Shown one piece after another: positions 29,733 to 42,044 of a DNA stretch of 64,000 nucleotides. Both the position numbers and the translations under genes were made by a program. This DNA is from Streptomyces sp. NBC_01244 (GTDB lineage Bacteria > Actinomycetota > Actinomycetes > Streptomycetales > Streptomycetaceae). The notes beneath the pieces are model-generated. The model searched no databases. It was not told where the DNA came from and saw only the letters and a list, made by a program, of their open reading frames with translations. Where the stretch lies: contig NZ_CP108488.1 in the NCBI RefSeq assembly GCF_035987325.1, positions 2,108,001 through 2,172,000 of the forward strand. The letters are read 5' to 3'. Each line of letters begins with the position of its first letter. Position 1 is the first letter of the stretch.

Positions 29733-30962
29733 GTGAGCAGCGACCCGTGGGGCCGAGTCGACGAGACCGGCACCGTGTACGTGCGAACTGCGGATGGCGA
29801 GAAGGTCGTCGGCTCGTGGCAGGCCGGCACCCCGGAGGAGGCCCTGGCCTACTTCGAGCGCAAGTACGAGGGCCTGGTGGTCGAGATCGGCCTCCTCGAG
29901 CGACGGGTGCGGACCACCGATCTGGCCGCCAAGGACGCCCAGACGGCCATCGAGCACCTGCGGACGCAGGTGGACGAGCACCACGCCGTCGGCGACCTCG
30001 ACGCGCTGCGCGTCCGGCTGGACAAGCTGGTGTCGACCGTGGACTCGCGCCGCGAGGAGCGCAAGGTCCAGAAGGCCAAGCAGACGGACGAGGCCCGTAC
30101 GGCCAAGGACGCGCTGGTGGCCGAGGCCGAGGAGCTGGCGCAGAGCGACCAGTGGCGCAGCGCCGGCGAGCGGCTGCGGGCCCTGGTGGACATCTGGAAG
30201 GGTCTGCCCCGCCTCGACCGCAAGTCGGACGACGAGCTGTGGCACCGCTTCTCGCACGCCCGCTCCGCCTTCTCCAAGCGCCGCAAGGCCCACTTCGCCT
30301 CGCTCGACGCGCAGCGCGAGGACGCCCGCAAGGTCAAGGAGAAGCTGGTCGCGGAGGCCGAGTCGCTGTCGAAGTCGGCCGACTGGGGTCCGACGGCCGC
30401 GCGCTACCGCGAGCTGATGGAGAACTGGAAGGCCGCGGGCCGCGCGCAGCGCGAGTCCGAGGACGACCTGTGGAACCGTTTCCGCGGCGCCCAGGACGTG
30501 TTCTTCGCGGCCCGCAGCGAGGTCTTCGCGGAGCGCGACGCCGAGCAGGTGGAGAACCTGAAGCTGAAGGAGGAGCTGGCCGACGAGGCCGAGAAGCTCG
30601 TCCCGATCACGGACCTGAAGGCGGCCCGTGCCGCGTTCCGCTCCCTGAACGAGCGCTGGGAGGCCATCGGCCACGTACCGCGGGACGCGCGTCCCAAGGT
30701 CGAGGGCCGGATGCACACCGTCGAGCGGGCCATCCAGGAGTCCGAGGAAGGCGAGTGGCGCCGTACGAACCCGGAGGCGCGGGCCCGTGCGGCCGGTCTG
30801 ACGGGTCAGCTGCAGGCGGCGGTCGACAAGCTCCGCGGCCAGATCGACGCGGCGCGCGCGCAGGGCAACAACTCCAAGGCCGACAAGCTGTCCCGGGAGC
30901 TGGAGGGCCGTCAGGCCCTGCTGGACCAGGCGCTGAAGGGCCTCGAGGAGTTCGGCGGCTGA
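29733..30962 (+). CDS. DUF349-repeat coiled-coil protein
   Basis: This 409-residue soluble, highly charged helical protein has repeated DUF349 units. The pattern of W-xx-A followed by LW-x-RF occurs near residues 160-180 (DDELWHRFSHARSAF) and 240-260 (EDDLWNRFRGAQDVFF), with a third copy, degenerate at the W/RF positions, around NERWEAIGHVPRD. A Lys/Glu-rich coiled coil follows. DUF349 proteins are widespread in actinobacteria; no biochemical role is established to my knowledge. GTG start with a GGAGGAGG site. It is monocistronic, between a structured leader and a strong terminator. Confidence 0.85.
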   Translation: MSSDPWGRVDETGTVYVRTADGEKVVGSWQAGTPEEALAYFERKYEGLVVEIGLLERRVRTTDLAAKDAQTAIEHLRTQVDEHHAVGDLDALRVRLDKLVSTVDSRREERKVQKAKQTDEARTAKDALVAEAEELAQSDQWRSAGERLRALVDIWKGLPRLDRKSDDELWHRFSHARSAFSKRRKAHFASLDAQREDARKVKEKLVAEAESLSKSADWGPTAARYRELMENWKAAGRAQRESEDDLWNRFRGAQDVFFAARSEVFAERDAEQVENLKLKEELADEAEKLVPITDLKAARAAFRSLNERWEAIGHVPRDARPKVEGRMHTVERAIQESEEGEWRRTNPEARARAAGLTGQLQAAVDKLRGQIDAARAQGNNSKADKLSRELEGRQALLDQALKGLEEFGG

Positions 30963-30981
30963 TGTCCCGGCCGTCAGGCAC

Positions 30982-31024
30982 GTGAAAGGGTCCCGGTACG
31001 CACTGCGTACCGGGACCCTTTCAC
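30982..31024. terminator. Bidirectional terminator between DUF349 gene and relA
   Basis: A perfect 21-bp inverted repeat (30982-31002 with 31004-31024) around a single central base lies between the two convergent stops. On the plus strand it ends in CCCTTTCAC rather than a T-run. Its placement and perfection make a shared terminator very likely. Confidence 0.88.
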
Positions 31025-31034
31025 ATGTGCGGTA

Positions 31035-33470
<2,436 letters not shown>

Positions 33471-33606
33471 GAGCGCTCCTCAGGGGGTCCCCCCGCACGG
33501 AGTGTGGGGGAGGATCCGGTGCCCGTGTCCGGTCCGGATAACCCATCGTAGCGAGGGTTCCGCCACCCCGTTCCCCGAGTCCACCCCGACTCCTACCGGG
33601 CCCGGC

Positions 33607-33700
33607 CGCATCCAGCCCGTCCGGCGTCTGAGGACCGGGGTCTGGGGCGGAGCCCCAGGGACCCGGCGGAAGAGCGGGTGGGGGACAGACGCCGCGTAGC
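33607..33700. repeat. Intergenic palindromic repeat, half copy C
   Basis: Only the right half of the module is recognisable: TCCAGCCCGTCCGGCGTCTG, then GGGGTCTGGGGCGGAGCCCC, then a CGGCGGAAGAGCGGGTGGGG arm. It occupies part of the 299-bp gap between apt and relA. The remainder of that gap, next to relA, holds only its ribosome site and GC-rich sequence with no gene. Confidence 0.75.
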
Positions 33701-33769
33701 AGCCCGCACACGCCGAAGCGGGCGCGCTCCGGGGTTTCCCGGTGCACGCCCGCTTCTGGAACAGCGAGG

Positions 33770-34324
33770 TCAGACCACAATCAGCGCGTCGAGCGGAGCA
33801 TCGCCCAGCGTCGGCGCCAGCCGCTCACGGCCCGGCAGGAACGAGAGTTCCATCAGGACCGCGACCCCGGCGACCTCCGCCCCGGCTCGCCGGATCAGCT
33901 CCAGCGAGGCGGCCGCGGTGCCACCGGTGGCCAGCACATCGTCGATGACCATGACCCGGTCGTCGGCGCACAGCGCCTCCGCGTGGATCTCGATCTCCGC
34001 CGACCCGTACTCCAGGTCGTAGGACTGCAGGAGCGTCGCCCCGGGCAGCTTCCCGGCCTTGCGGACCGGCACGAAGCCGATGCCCGCCTGCACGGCCACC
34101 GGAGCCGCCAGGATGAATCCCCGCGCCTCCAGCCCGACGATCTTCGTCGCTCCGTACTGCCCGGCCAGGGCCACCAGCGCGTCGGTGAGGGCGCCGAACG
34201 CCTTCGGGTCGGCCAGCAGCGGGGTGATGTCCTTGAACATCACGCCCGGCTTCGGGTAGTCCGCCACGTCCGTGATCCGGCTGAGCAGCAGGTCCCGTAC
34301 GCCGGAGGGAAGCTCCGCGGTCAC
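33770..34324 (-). CDS. apt: Adenine phosphoribosyltransferase
   Basis: Apt salvages adenine to AMP using PRPP. The 184-residue protein has YPKPGVMFKDITPLL and LEARGFILAAPVA at the expected N-terminal positions and the PRPP-binding motif VMVIDDVLATGGT at about 124-136. The GTG start at 34322-34324 overlaps the secF stop by 4 bp (GTGA), so it is translated as the distal gene of the secD-secF operon. Between it and relA lies a half copy of the palindromic repeat. Confidence 0.96.
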   Translation of the reverse strand: MTAELPSGVRDLLLSRITDVADYPKPGVMFKDITPLLADPKAFGALTDALVALAGQYGATKIVGLEARGFILAAPVAVQAGIGFVPVRKAGKLPGATLLQSYDLEYGSAEIEIHAEALCADDRVMVIDDVLATGGTAAASLELIRRAGAEVAGVAVLMELSFLPGRERLAPTLGDAPLDALIVV

Positions 34325-35373
34325 CGGCGCCGTCCCGACCGGCCCTGCGCCACGACCTCGGGCGCGCCTTCGGTACCGGCGTCCTCGGGCGATTCGCCCC
34401 TTGCCTCGGCCGACGCCCGCTTCGCGAGCACCCGCTTCTTCAGGGCCTTCATCGCCGGCTCGCGCTCCTTCAGGTCCACGACCAGCGGGGTCGCGATGAA
34501 GATCGACGAGTAGGCGCCGGCCGCGAGGCCGACGAAGAGCGACAGCGAGATGTCGTTGAGCATGCCGGCGCCCAGGAAGCCGCCGCCGATGAAGAGCAGC
34601 GCCCCGACCGGGAGCAGCGCGACGACGGTGGTGTTGATGGAGCGGACCAGGGTGCCGTTGATGCTGCGGTTGGCAACCTCGCTGTACGTCCAGCGGGTCT
34701 GCTTGGTGATGTCCTTCGAACCCTCCTTGAGACCGTCGAAGACGACGACGGTGTCGTAGAGGGAGTAACCGAGGATGGTCAGCAGACCGATGACCGTACC
34801 CGGGGTCACCTCGAAGCCGACCAGCGCGTAGACGCCGACGGTGATGGTGAGGTCGTGGATCAGCGCGATCAGCGCCGCGATCGCCATCCGCCACTCGAAG
34901 GCGATGGCCAGGTAGATCACCACGAGGACCATGAAGACGCCGAGGCCCGTCCAGGCCTTGTTGGCGATCTGCTCGCCCCAGCTGGGACCGACCAGGTCCG
35001 CGTTGATCTGACCCGCGTCGATCTTGAAGCCGGCGGCGAGCTTGGCCTTCACGTCGGCTGCGGCGTCGGTGTCCAGATCCGAGATCTGGATGCGCAGTCC
35101 GCCGGTGCCGAGCTTCTGGACGACCGCGTCGTGGCCGGAGGCCTCCTCCGCGTCCTCGCGGGCCTGGGTCTCCGAGATGGAGGTCTTCGGGGTGGTGAAG
35201 ACGGCACCACCCTTGAACTCGATGCCCATGTTGAGGCCCTGAACGGCCAGGGCCACGATCGCCGTGATGGTGATCAGGATGGAAACGCCGTACCAGACGA
35301 AGCGCTTGCCGACGAAGTCGTAGCCGACCTCACCTCGGTACAGCTTGGCGCCGAGATCTCCGAGCTTCGACAT
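34321..35373 (-). CDS. secF: Protein translocase subunit SecF
   Basis: SecF with SecD and YajC couples proton motive force to late steps of Sec export. The 350-residue protein has six transmembrane helices, a periplasm-side P4-type domain after the first helix (FKGGAVFTTPKTSI) and conserved GYSLYDTVVVFDGLKE and RSINTT segments. The C-terminal tail is charged and extends past the last helix. The ATG start is 3 bp after the secD stop, and apt overlaps its own stop. Confidence 0.96.
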   Translation of the reverse strand: MSKLGDLGAKLYRGEVGYDFVGKRFVWYGVSILITITAIVALAVQGLNMGIEFKGGAVFTTPKTSISETQAREDAEEASGHDAVVQKLGTGGLRIQISDLDTDAAADVKAKLAAGFKIDAGQINADLVGPSWGEQIANKAWTGLGVFMVLVVIYLAIAFEWRMAIAALIALIHDLTITVGVYALVGFEVTPGTVIGLLTILGYSLYDTVVVFDGLKEGSKDITKQTRWTYSEVANRSINGTLVRSINTTVVALLPVGALLFIGGGFLGAGMLNDISLSLFVGLAAGAYSSIFIATPLVVDLKEREPAMKALKKRVLAKRASAEARGESPEDAGTEGAPEVVAQGRSGRRR

Positions 35374-35376
35374 CTC

Positions 35377-37164
35377 TCACGCCTCCTTTGCGTCGACGGG
35401 AACGGAGACGGTCGCGGCGGTCGCGTCGGAGCCGGTACGACGCGAGCGTCGCAGCGGCGGCTTCGCGCCCAGTCGCTTCGGGTCCAGCCCGGACCACGGA
35501 TGACCGCTGGCGAAGAAGTTCGTACGAGCCAGCAGCGTCATGACGGGCTTGGTGAAGAGGAACACCACGACCACGTCGAGCAGGGTGGTCAGACCCAGGG
35601 TGAAGGCGAAGCCCTGCACCTTGCCGACGGTGACGATGAACAGCACCGCGGCCGCCAGGAACGACACGAAGTCGGAGACCAGGATGGTGCGACGGGCACG
35701 GGGCCAGGCGCGCTCGACGGCCGGACGCAGGGTGCGGCCCTCGCGGATCTCGTCCCGGATGCGTTCGAAGTACACGATGAACGAGTCGGCGGTGATGCCG
35801 ATCGCGACGATCGCACCGCAGACGGCCGGCAGGTTCAGCGCGAAGCCGATGCCCTTGCCCAGCAGCGCCATGATCGTGTAGGTGAGGATGCCGGAGACGA
35901 TGAGGCTGATGATGGCGACGAACGCCAGGCCCCGGTAGTACGCCAGCAGGTAGATCACCACGAGGGCGAGGCCGATGGCGCCGGCGATCAGACCGGCCTT
36001 CAGCTGCTCGCCGCCGAGCGCGGCGGAGACGGTGGTGACGCTGTCCTCCTGGAAGGACAGCGGCAGGGCGCCGTACGAGAGCATGTTGCCCAGGTCCTGC
36101 GCGGACTGCTGGTTGAAGCCGCCGGAGATCTCGGCGTTGCCGCCGGTCAGTGCCTGGCTGACGGACGGGTCGGAGATGACCTCGCCGTCGAGCACGATGG
36201 CGAACTGGTTCTGCGGGGCCTGCTTGGCCGCGAGCTCACCGGTGATCTTGGCGAACTTGTCGGCGCCCTTGTCGGTGAACTGCATCGTGACGATCCACAT
36301 GCCGCGCTGCGGGTCGATGATGCCCTTGGCGTCCTTCACGTCCTGGCCGTTGACCTGCGCCGGGCCGAGCACCCACTTGTACCAGACGCCGTCGCGCTTG
36401 CCGCAGGCGAGCGTCGGGTCCTCGGGCTTCACGTTCTTGGTGACCGCGGTGCGCTGTGCCTCGTCGCTGCAGTTCAGCGCGGCGAACTTCGCCTGCAGGT
36501 CCGCGGCTGCGGCCTGGTCGGCGCTCGGCGCGGACGGCGACGTCGACGGGGTGGCCTTGTCGTCTGCCTTCTTCGACCCGCTCGCCGAGGGCGAGGGAGA
36601 GGGTGCGTTCGGGGCCTTGAGGGCCTCACTGACCGCACGGCCCTGGGAAGTGGCGCTGGACGACGGGGTGGCCGCACTGGCGGACGGGCTGCCGGAGCCG
36701 CTCGGGGCGGCGCTCGGGGAGCCGCTCGGGTTGGCCTCGGGGGCTGCCGGGGCACCCTCCGCCGTGGCGAGCACGGGGCGGAAGTACAGCTGGGCGGTGG
36801 TACCGACCTGGTCGCGCGCCTGCTGCTCGTTCGTCCCCTTGGGGATGTTCACGATGATGTGGTCGCGGCCCTGCTTCTGGACCTCGGCCTCGGAAACGCC
36901 GAGACCGTTGACGCGGCGTTCGATGATGCCGATCGCCGTGTTCATGTTGGTCTCGTTGATCGCGTCCGGCTTGCCGGGCTCGCTCTTGGCCTTGAGCGTG
37001 ATGCTCGTACCGCCGGCGAGGTCGATGCCGAGTCGCGGCGTCGTCTGCTTCGTGAGGAACATCCCCGCGGTGAGCGCCACCATCGCGATCAGGATGATGG
37101 CCAGGGAACGCCCCGGCCTCCCCTGAGCCCCCGTGGGCCGCCGGCCCTTCTTCGGTGCTGCCAC
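35377..37164 (-). CDS. secD: Protein translocase subunit SecD
   Basis: This is the larger partner of SecF. The 595-residue protein has a first transmembrane helix (about 20-40), then the P1 domain (LGIDLAGGTSITLKA). A long low-complexity Ser/Pro/Ala insertion (about 135-220) is followed by a five-helix C-terminal bundle with GITADSFIVYFERIRDEIREG, the conserved SecD motif. The insertion is much richer in Ser-Pro than in E. coli SecD. GTG start. It lies 154 bp downstream of yajC. Confidence 0.95.
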   Translation of the reverse strand: MAAPKKGRRPTGAQGRPGRSLAIILIAMVALTAGMFLTKQTTPRLGIDLAGGTSITLKAKSEPGKPDAINETNMNTAIGIIERRVNGLGVSEAEVQKQGRDHIIVNIPKGTNEQQARDQVGTTAQLYFRPVLATAEGAPAAPEANPSGSPSAAPSGSGSPSASAATPSSSATSQGRAVSEALKAPNAPSPSPSASGSKKADDKATPSTSPSAPSADQAAAADLQAKFAALNCSDEAQRTAVTKNVKPEDPTLACGKRDGVWYKWVLGPAQVNGQDVKDAKGIIDPQRGMWIVTMQFTDKGADKFAKITGELAAKQAPQNQFAIVLDGEVISDPSVSQALTGGNAEISGGFNQQSAQDLGNMLSYGALPLSFQEDSVTTVSAALGGEQLKAGLIAGAIGLALVVIYLLAYYRGLAFVAIISLIVSGILTYTIMALLGKGIGFALNLPAVCGAIVAIGITADSFIVYFERIRDEIREGRTLRPAVERAWPRARRTILVSDFVSFLAAAVLFIVTVGKVQGFAFTLGLTTLLDVVVVFLFTKPVMTLLARTNFFASGHPWSGLDPKRLGAKPPLRRSRRTGSDATAATVSVPVDAKEA

Positions 37165-37318
37165 CTTGTCGTATCTCCCTGTCCAACCGTCCCGCGCCGG
37201 GTCAGCGCGTGGACGGCCACCGAAATGTGTGTGGGGACCCCTGCCCCCCGCAGAAGGGTCACTGGCGGGGTCCGCCGGGGCTGCCGGTCAGGCGCCCCGC
37301 ACGGTCCCCGGCCCAGCG

Positions 37319-37786
37319 CTACTTCGCGCCGGCCTCGCCGTCGGTCTTGCCGTCCTTGGGCTCGTCGCCCTTGGGCTCATCCGCCGCGGGCTCGTCGGCC
37401 TTGGGCTCGTCCTTCTTGCCCAGGTCGAGCTTGGGGGCCTCGTCCCCGGTCAGGGAGGACGCGTCGTCCGGGACGACCGGCGTGTCGATCGTCAGATCAT
37501 CGGTGATGCCGTGGACGATGCGGTTGTACTCCTCGTCCTCCAGCACGGCGCCGATGGAGTTCTTCGCGTAGAGCGCGTAAACGCCGGGGGCCACCTCGAG
37601 CGTGACGGTGTCCTCGCCGATCTCCTTCACCGTGGCGTACATGCCGCCGATGGTGCGGACGCCGGTGCCGGCGGTCAGCTGGTCGCGCATCTGCACGGCC
37701 GCCTGCTGCTTCTTCTTCTGGCTGCGGGTCAGCAGGAACATCGCCCCGATGATCAGCACGAACGGAAGGAGGGACATGATATTCAA
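37319..37786 (-). CDS. yajC: Preprotein translocase subunit YajC
   Basis: YajC is the small single-pass subunit of the SecDF complex. The 155-residue protein has one transmembrane helix (about 4-20), a QKKKQQAA basic turn and the conserved RTIGGMYATVKEIGEDTVTLEVAPG fold region (about 44-70). Its C-terminal 45 residues form a charged tail of Asp-Glu-Pro-Lys repeats. The favoured start is TTG at 37786, which keeps the conserved first hydrophobic residues; an in-frame ATG three codons later is possible. It heads the yajC-secD-secF-apt unit. Confidence 0.93.
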   Translation of the reverse strand: MNIMSLLPFVLIIGAMFLLTRSQKKKQQAAVQMRDQLTAGTGVRTIGGMYATVKEIGEDTVTLEVAPGVYALYAKNSIGAVLEDEEYNRIVHGITDDLTIDTPVVPDDASSLTGDEAPKLDLGKKDEPKADEPAADEPKGDEPKDGKTDGEAGAK

Positions 37787-37951
37787 GGGACGCAGGTCCT
37801 TCGCATCGACCGCACAAGCGCACGGCCTTGGTACGGGGGGTGGGTAGGCCGACCGTAAGGGTCGGCATCGGCGGAGTCTAGGCGAGTCCGCACCGATGGA
37901 ACAACGCCCAGCATGTCACCGCAGTTCCTGAGGGGACGAACGTCCGCGCCG

Positions 37952-39013
37952 TCAGGTCCCGAAGAGGCCCTGTTGTCCGCTTGATCCGTTCCCGCCCTGC
38001 TGTGGCGGAACAAGTCCCAGGTGAGCCCATGCGGCCGGGGTCGCGACCCGCCCCCGCGGGGTCCTGGCCAGAAGCCCCTCCCTGACCAGGAACGGCTCGG
38101 CCACTTCTTCCACGGTCTCCCGCTCCTCGCCGACGGCGACGGCGAGCGTCGAGAGGCCCACGGGGCCCCCGCCGAAGAGCTTCAGGAGCGCCTCCAGGAC
38201 GGCCCGGTCCAGCCGGTCGAGCCCGCGCTCGTCGACCTCGTAGACCTTCAGGGCGGTGCCCGCGACCTCGCGGTTGATCACGCCGTCCGCCCTGACCTGG
38301 GCGTAGTCACGGACGCGGCGCAGCAGCCGGTTGGCGATACGGGGGGTTCCGCGCGAGCGGCCGGCGATCTCGGCGGCGCCGGCGGTGTCGATCTCCACGT
38401 CGAGGAGCCGGGCGGAGCGGTGGATGACGCGCTCCAGCTCCTCGGGGGCGTAGAACTCCATGTGACCGGTGAAGCCGAAGCGGTCGCGCAGCGGCGGCGG
38501 GAGCAGACCGGCGCGGGTCGTGGCCCCGACGAGGGTGAACGGGGGCAGTTCCAGCGGGATGGCGGTGGCTCCCGGGCCCTTGCCCACGATCACGTCGACG
38601 CGGAAGTCCTCCATGGCCATGTAGAGCATTTCCTCGGCCGGCCGGGACATGCGGTGGATCTCGTCGAGGAAGAGGACCTCGCCCTCCTGGAGGGAGGAGA
38701 GGATGGCGGCGAGATCGCCCGCGTGCTGGATGGCGGGGCCGGAGGTGATCCGGATGGGCGCGCCCATCTCGGCCGCGATGATCATGGACAGGGTGGTCTT
38801 CCCCAGGCCCGGGGCGCCCGACAGCAGCACGTGATCGGCGGTGGCGCCGCGCTGGCGGGCCGCCTTCAGGACGAGGTCCAACTGCTGGCGGACCTTCTCC
38901 TGCCCGACGAACTCACCGAGGTCCTTGGGCCTCAGTGCCGCCTCGACGGCAGTGTCCTCGCCGTCCGCCGCGGCTGCGACGATCCGGTCGTCGCTCTCGT
39001 CATCCCAGTTCAC
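37952..39013 (-). CDS. ruvB: Holliday junction branch migration helicase RuvB
   Basis: RuvB is the AAA+ motor that drives branch migration with RuvA. The 353-residue protein has [15 protein letters not shown], Walker [10 protein letters not shown], Walker [11 protein letters not shown], sensor [12 protein letters not shown] and a C-terminal winged helix ending in [17 protein letters not shown] start. It is separated from ruvA by 273 bp that hold copy D of the palindromic repeat, whereas ruvA and ruvB are usually adjacent. Confidence 0.97.
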   Translation of the reverse strand: MNWDDESDDRIVAAAADGEDTAVEAALRPKDLGEFVGQEKVRQQLDLVLKAARQRGATADHVLLSGAPGLGKTTLSMIIAAEMGAPIRITSGPAIQHAGDLAAILSSLQEGEVLFLDEIHRMSRPAEEMLYMAMEDFRVDVIVGKGPGATAIPLELPPFTLVGATTRAGLLPPPLRDRFGFTGHMEFYAPEELERVIHRSARLLDVEIDTAGAAEIAGRSRGTPRIANRLLRRVRDYAQVRADGVINREVAGTALKVYEVDERGLDRLDRAVLEALLKLFGGGPVGLSTLAVAVGEERETVEEVAEPFLVREGLLARTPRGRVATPAAWAHLGLVPPQQGGNGSSGQQGLFGT

Positions 39014-39060
39014 GGTGTCAGTCTGCCTTCTCGGGGTGAAGCGGTGGTCCGTCGTGTGCG

Positions 39061-39275
39061 GGCGGCCCTGCGGGGCATTCTCCCCGCCCCGCCCTTTCTC
39101 CGTTTCCCGGGGCTCCGCCCCAGACCCCGCGCCTCAATCGCCGGCGGGGCTGGAATACCAGCCCCCCCAGGGGGGCACGGTGCGCTACGCGCACGTGCAG
39201 GCCGACGCCGGCCAAAATCAAGACCCGCCGGCGTTTGAGGCGCGGGGGTCCGGGGGCTGGTCCCCGGCAACGGCG
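39061..39275. repeat. Intergenic palindromic repeat, copy D, inside the ruvCAB cluster
   Basis: The left arm (GCCCTTTCTCCGTTTCCCGG, CCCCAGACCCCGCGCCTCAA, variant core TCGCCGGCGG) mirrors the right arm CGCCGGCGTTTGAGGCGCGG near 39227-39246. The central part is longer than in copy A and has its own small hairpins, including CAGCCCCCCCAGGGGGG-type sequence. It lies between ruvA and ruvB and probably reduces read-through. Confidence 0.88.
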
Positions 39276-39286
39276 TCGCACCTGGG

Positions 39287-39919
39287 TCAGCGGGCTCGGT
39301 TCAGGGACTGGAGGGCCGCCCTCAGGAGCTGCGGCACCGGGGCCGAACCGCCGGCGGCGATCGCGGCCTCCGCCTGCGGGGTCACCGCGGAGACGGCCTC
39401 GTCCGCGTCGCGGGGCGCGTAGCCCAGACCGATCAGCGCCGCGGACAGCTGTTCCGACCACGGCGCCGGGCCGGAGGCCACCGCACGCTGTGCGCCGACC
39501 ATCCCGCTCGACCCCAGCGGAGCGCCCAGCTTGTCCTTCAGGTCCAGCAGCAGCTTCTGCGCGCCCTTCTTGCCGATGCCGGAGACGGCCATCAGCGCCT
39601 TCTCGTCCCCCACGGAGACGGCGACGCGCAGCGCGTCCGGGCTGTGCACCCCGAGCATCGCCTGCGCGAGCTTCGGACCGACCCCGCTCGCGGTCTGCAG
39701 GAGCTCGAAGACCTGACGCTCGTCGTCGTCGGCGAAGCCGTACAGCGTCAGCGAGTCCTCCCGTACGACCAGGGACGTCGCCAGCCGGGCCGGCTCGCCG
39801 GTCCGCAGGCCCGCGATGGTGTTCGGCGTGCAGTGCACGGCCATGCCCACTCCCCCGACCTCGATGACGGCCAGGGTGGGGGCGAGCGCGGCGACCGTGC
39901 CGCTGACGAAGGCGATCAT
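39287..39919 (-). CDS. ruvA: Holliday junction DNA-binding protein RuvA
   Basis: RuvA binds four-way junctions as a tetramer and loads RuvB. The 210-residue protein has the N-terminal OB domain ([21 protein letters not shown]), the two helix-hairpin-helix motifs ([17 protein letters not shown] and [17 protein letters not shown], about 73-125) and a C-terminal RuvB-binding domain after a flexible linker. The ATG overlaps the ruvC stop by 4 bp (ATGA). Confidence 0.97.
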   Translation of the reverse strand: MIAFVSGTVAALAPTLAVIEVGGVGMAVHCTPNTIAGLRTGEPARLATSLVVREDSLTLYGFADDDERQVFELLQTASGVGPKLAQAMLGVHSPDALRVAVSVGDEKALMAVSGIGKKGAQKLLLDLKDKLGAPLGSSGMVGAQRAVASGPAPWSEQLSAALIGLGYAPRDADEAVSAVTPQAEAAIAAGGSAPVPQLLRAALQSLNRAR

Positions 39920-40452
39920 GTGGTGCGGCCTTTCAGGGCGCTGGCATGCCGGTTGACGGCCTGCTGGAGGCGGTTCTGCGCGGGGGCGCGCCAGATGTGG
40001 CAGATGGCGAGGGCGAGGGCGTCCGCGGCGTCCGCGGGCTTGGGCGGGGCGGACAGCCGCAGCAGCCGGGTGACCATGGCTCCGACCTGTGCCTTGTCGG
40101 CGCGACCGCTGCCGGTGACGGCGGCCTTGACCTCGCTCGGGGTGTGCAGCGCGACCGGTATGCCGCGGCGCGCGGCGCACAGCATGGCGACGGCACTGGC
40201 CTGGGCGGTGCCCATCACCGTGCTGACGTTGTGCTGACTGAACACCCGCTCCACGGCGAGGACTTCGGGCCGGTACTCGTCGAGCCATTCCTCGATGCCC
40301 TGCTCGATCGCCACGAGCCGGTGACCCAACTCTGCGTCCGCGGGCGTCCGTACGACTCCCACGCCCAGCATCGTCAGGGGACGGCCCGCCACCCCCTCGA
40401 CCACACCGACACCACATCGGGTCAGGCCCGGGTCAACACCGAGTACGCGCAC
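39916..40452 (-). CDS. ruvC: Crossover junction endodeoxyribonuclease RuvC
   Basis: RuvC resolves Holliday junctions by paired nicks. The 178-residue protein has the catalytic acidic residues in order: Asp in [12 protein letters not shown], Glu in [12 protein letters not shown], and the C-terminal [12 protein letters not shown]. The GTG start at 40452 is the first position of the conserved MRVLGVDPG opening. It leads the ruvC-ruvA pair and is separated from yebC by a terminator, so it probably has its own promoter. Confidence 0.96.
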   Translation of the reverse strand: MRVLGVDPGLTRCGVGVVEGVAGRPLTMLGVGVVRTPADAELGHRLVAIEQGIEEWLDEYRPEVLAVERVFSQHNVSTVMGTAQASAVAMLCAARRGIPVALHTPSEVKAAVTGSGRADKAQVGAMVTRLLRLSAPPKPADAADALALAICHIWRAPAQNRLQQAVNRHASALKGRTT

Positions 40453-40567
40453 GCCGCCTCCCCCCTTTGCGGCTAAACCGCCGCCGCTCTCGCGGAGGTG
40501 GTGCCTCGCCGTCGTGGCTGATCAATTGCTGGTTGCGGTCGCCAGACTAACGGCTGCCTATGACAAC

Positions 40568-40605
40568 GCAGCGGGCCGACGGGGTGTGTCCCGTCGGCCC
40601 GCTGC
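40568..40605 (-). terminator. Terminator after yebC
   Basis: A perfect 16-bp stem (40568-40583 with 40590-40605) closes a 6-base loop 30 bp beyond the yebC stop. It separates the pdx/yebC transcripts from ruvC. Confidence 0.85.
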
Positions 40606-40635
40606 TTTGGCGCCGTGCGCGCCGGACGCCCCAGG

Positions 40636-41388
40636 TCAGGCGTCGACCTTCTCCATGACCTCGTCCGAAACGTCGAAGTTGGCGAAGACGTTCTGCACGT
40701 CGTCGCTGTCCTCCAGCGCGTCGATCAGCTTGAAGATCTTGCGCGCGCCCTCTTCGTCCAGCTCGACCTGCATGGTCGGCAGGAAGTTGGAGTCGGCCGA
40801 GTCGTAGTCGATGCCGGCCTGCTGGAGCGCGGTACGGACCGCGACCATGTCGGTGGCCTCGCTGATGATCTCGAACTGCTCGCCGAGGTCGTTGACCTCT
40901 TCGGCTCCCGCCTCCAGCACCGTCTCCAGCACGTCGTCCTCGGACAGTTCGCCCTTGGGCAGCAGCACGACGCCCTTGCGGTTGAACAGGTACGAGACCG
41001 AGCCCGGGTCGGCCATCGAACCGCCGTTGCGGGTCATGGCGACACGCACGTCGGACGCGGCACGGTTGCGGTTGTCGGTGAGGCACTCGATGAGCACCGC
41101 GACGCCGTTCGGGCCGTAGCCTTCGTACATGATCGTCTCGTAGTCGGCGCCGCCGGCCTCGAGGCCGCCGCCGCGCTTGACCGCGGAGTCGATGTTCTTG
41201 TTCGGGACCGAGCTCTTCTTCGCCTTCTGGATGGCGTCGAAAAGGGTCGGGTTGCCATCGATGTCGGCGCCGCCCATACGGGCCGCGACCTCGATGTTCT
41301 TGATCAGCTTCGCGAAGAGCTTGCCGCGCTTGGCGTCAACCACGGCCTTCTTGTGCTTCGTCGTAGCCCATTTAGAGTGGCCGGACAT
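40636..41388 (-). CDS. yebC: YebC/PmpR-family transcriptional or translational regulator
   Basis: YebC-family proteins bind DNA or ribosomes; recent work on relatives links them to polyproline translation. The 250-residue protein opens [16 protein letters not shown], the family signature, and carries [22 protein letters not shown] mid-protein. The ATG start is conserved. It lies downstream of pdxT and upstream of ruvC, a common actinobacterial arrangement. Together with efp it gives the window two proteins possibly connected to ribosome stalling. Confidence 0.95.
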   Translation of the reverse strand: MSGHSKWATTKHKKAVVDAKRGKLFAKLIKNIEVAARMGGADIDGNPTLFDAIQKAKKSSVPNKNIDSAVKRGGGLEAGGADYETIMYEGYGPNGVAVLIECLTDNRNRAASDVRVAMTRNGGSMADPGSVSYLFNRKGVVLLPKGELSEDDVLETVLEAGAEEVNDLGEQFEIISEATDMVAVRTALQQAGIDYDSADSNFLPTMQVELDEEGARKIFKLIDALEDSDDVQNVFANFDVSDEVMEKVDA

Positions 41389-41445
41389 CTGCCTGTCTCC
41401 TTCGCGTCACCAACAATGTTCGCCTCAGATCCTACCGGGACGCCG

Positions 41446-42036
41446 TTACAGCCCCGCGCGCACCATGTCGACGAAGTACGCGTGGACCCGGTCGTCACCC
41501 GTGAGCTCCGGGTGGAACGAGGTGGCGAGGACATTGCCCTGGCGCACGGCGACGGTGTGACCGTCGTACGTCGCGAGCACCTCGGCGGCTCCGCCGACGG
41601 ACTCGACCCAGGGGGCACGGATGAAGACGCCCTCGACGGGGCCGCCCTCGATGCCGGCGAAGTCGACCTGCGCCTCGAAGGACTCGTTCTGCCGGCCGAA
41701 GGCGTTGCGGCGCACGATCATGTCGATGCCGCCCAGGGTCTCCTGGTCCTCACGGCCGTCCAGCAGCTTGTCCGCGAGCATGATCATGCCGGCACAGGTG
41801 CCGTAGACCGGCATCCCGGCCCGCACGCGCTCGCGCAGCGGCTCCAGCATGCCGAACAGCACGGCGAGCTTCGACATGGTCGTGGACTCGCCGCCGGGGA
41901 TCACCAGGGCGTCGACCTCGGCGAGCTCCTCGGGACGCCGGACCGGCCTGGCCACGGCGTCAGCCGAGGCCAGGGCGATCAAGTGCTCCCGTACGTCGCC
42001 CTGGAGTGCCAGGACACCAATCACGGGGGTGGTCAT
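41446..42036 (-). CDS. pdxT: Pyridoxal 5'-phosphate synthase glutaminase subunit PdxT
   Basis: PdxT supplies ammonia from glutamine to PdxS for PLP synthesis. The 196-residue class I amidotransferase has [18 protein letters not shown] (48-53), the nucleophile Cys81 in GTCAGM and the His175-Glu177 pair in FHPELTGD. The ATG at 42036 lies 8 bp after the pdxS stop, so the two subunits are co-translated. Confidence 0.97.
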   Translation of the reverse strand: MTTPVIGVLALQGDVREHLIALASADAVARPVRRPEELAEVDALVIPGGESTTMSKLAVLFGMLEPLRERVRAGMPVYGTCAGMIMLADKLLDGREDQETLGGIDMIVRRNAFGRQNESFEAQVDFAGIEGGPVEGVFIRAPWVESVGGAAEVLATYDGHTVAVRQGNVLATSFHPELTGDDRVHAYFVDMVRAGL

Positions 42037-42044
42037 GGTGATGA

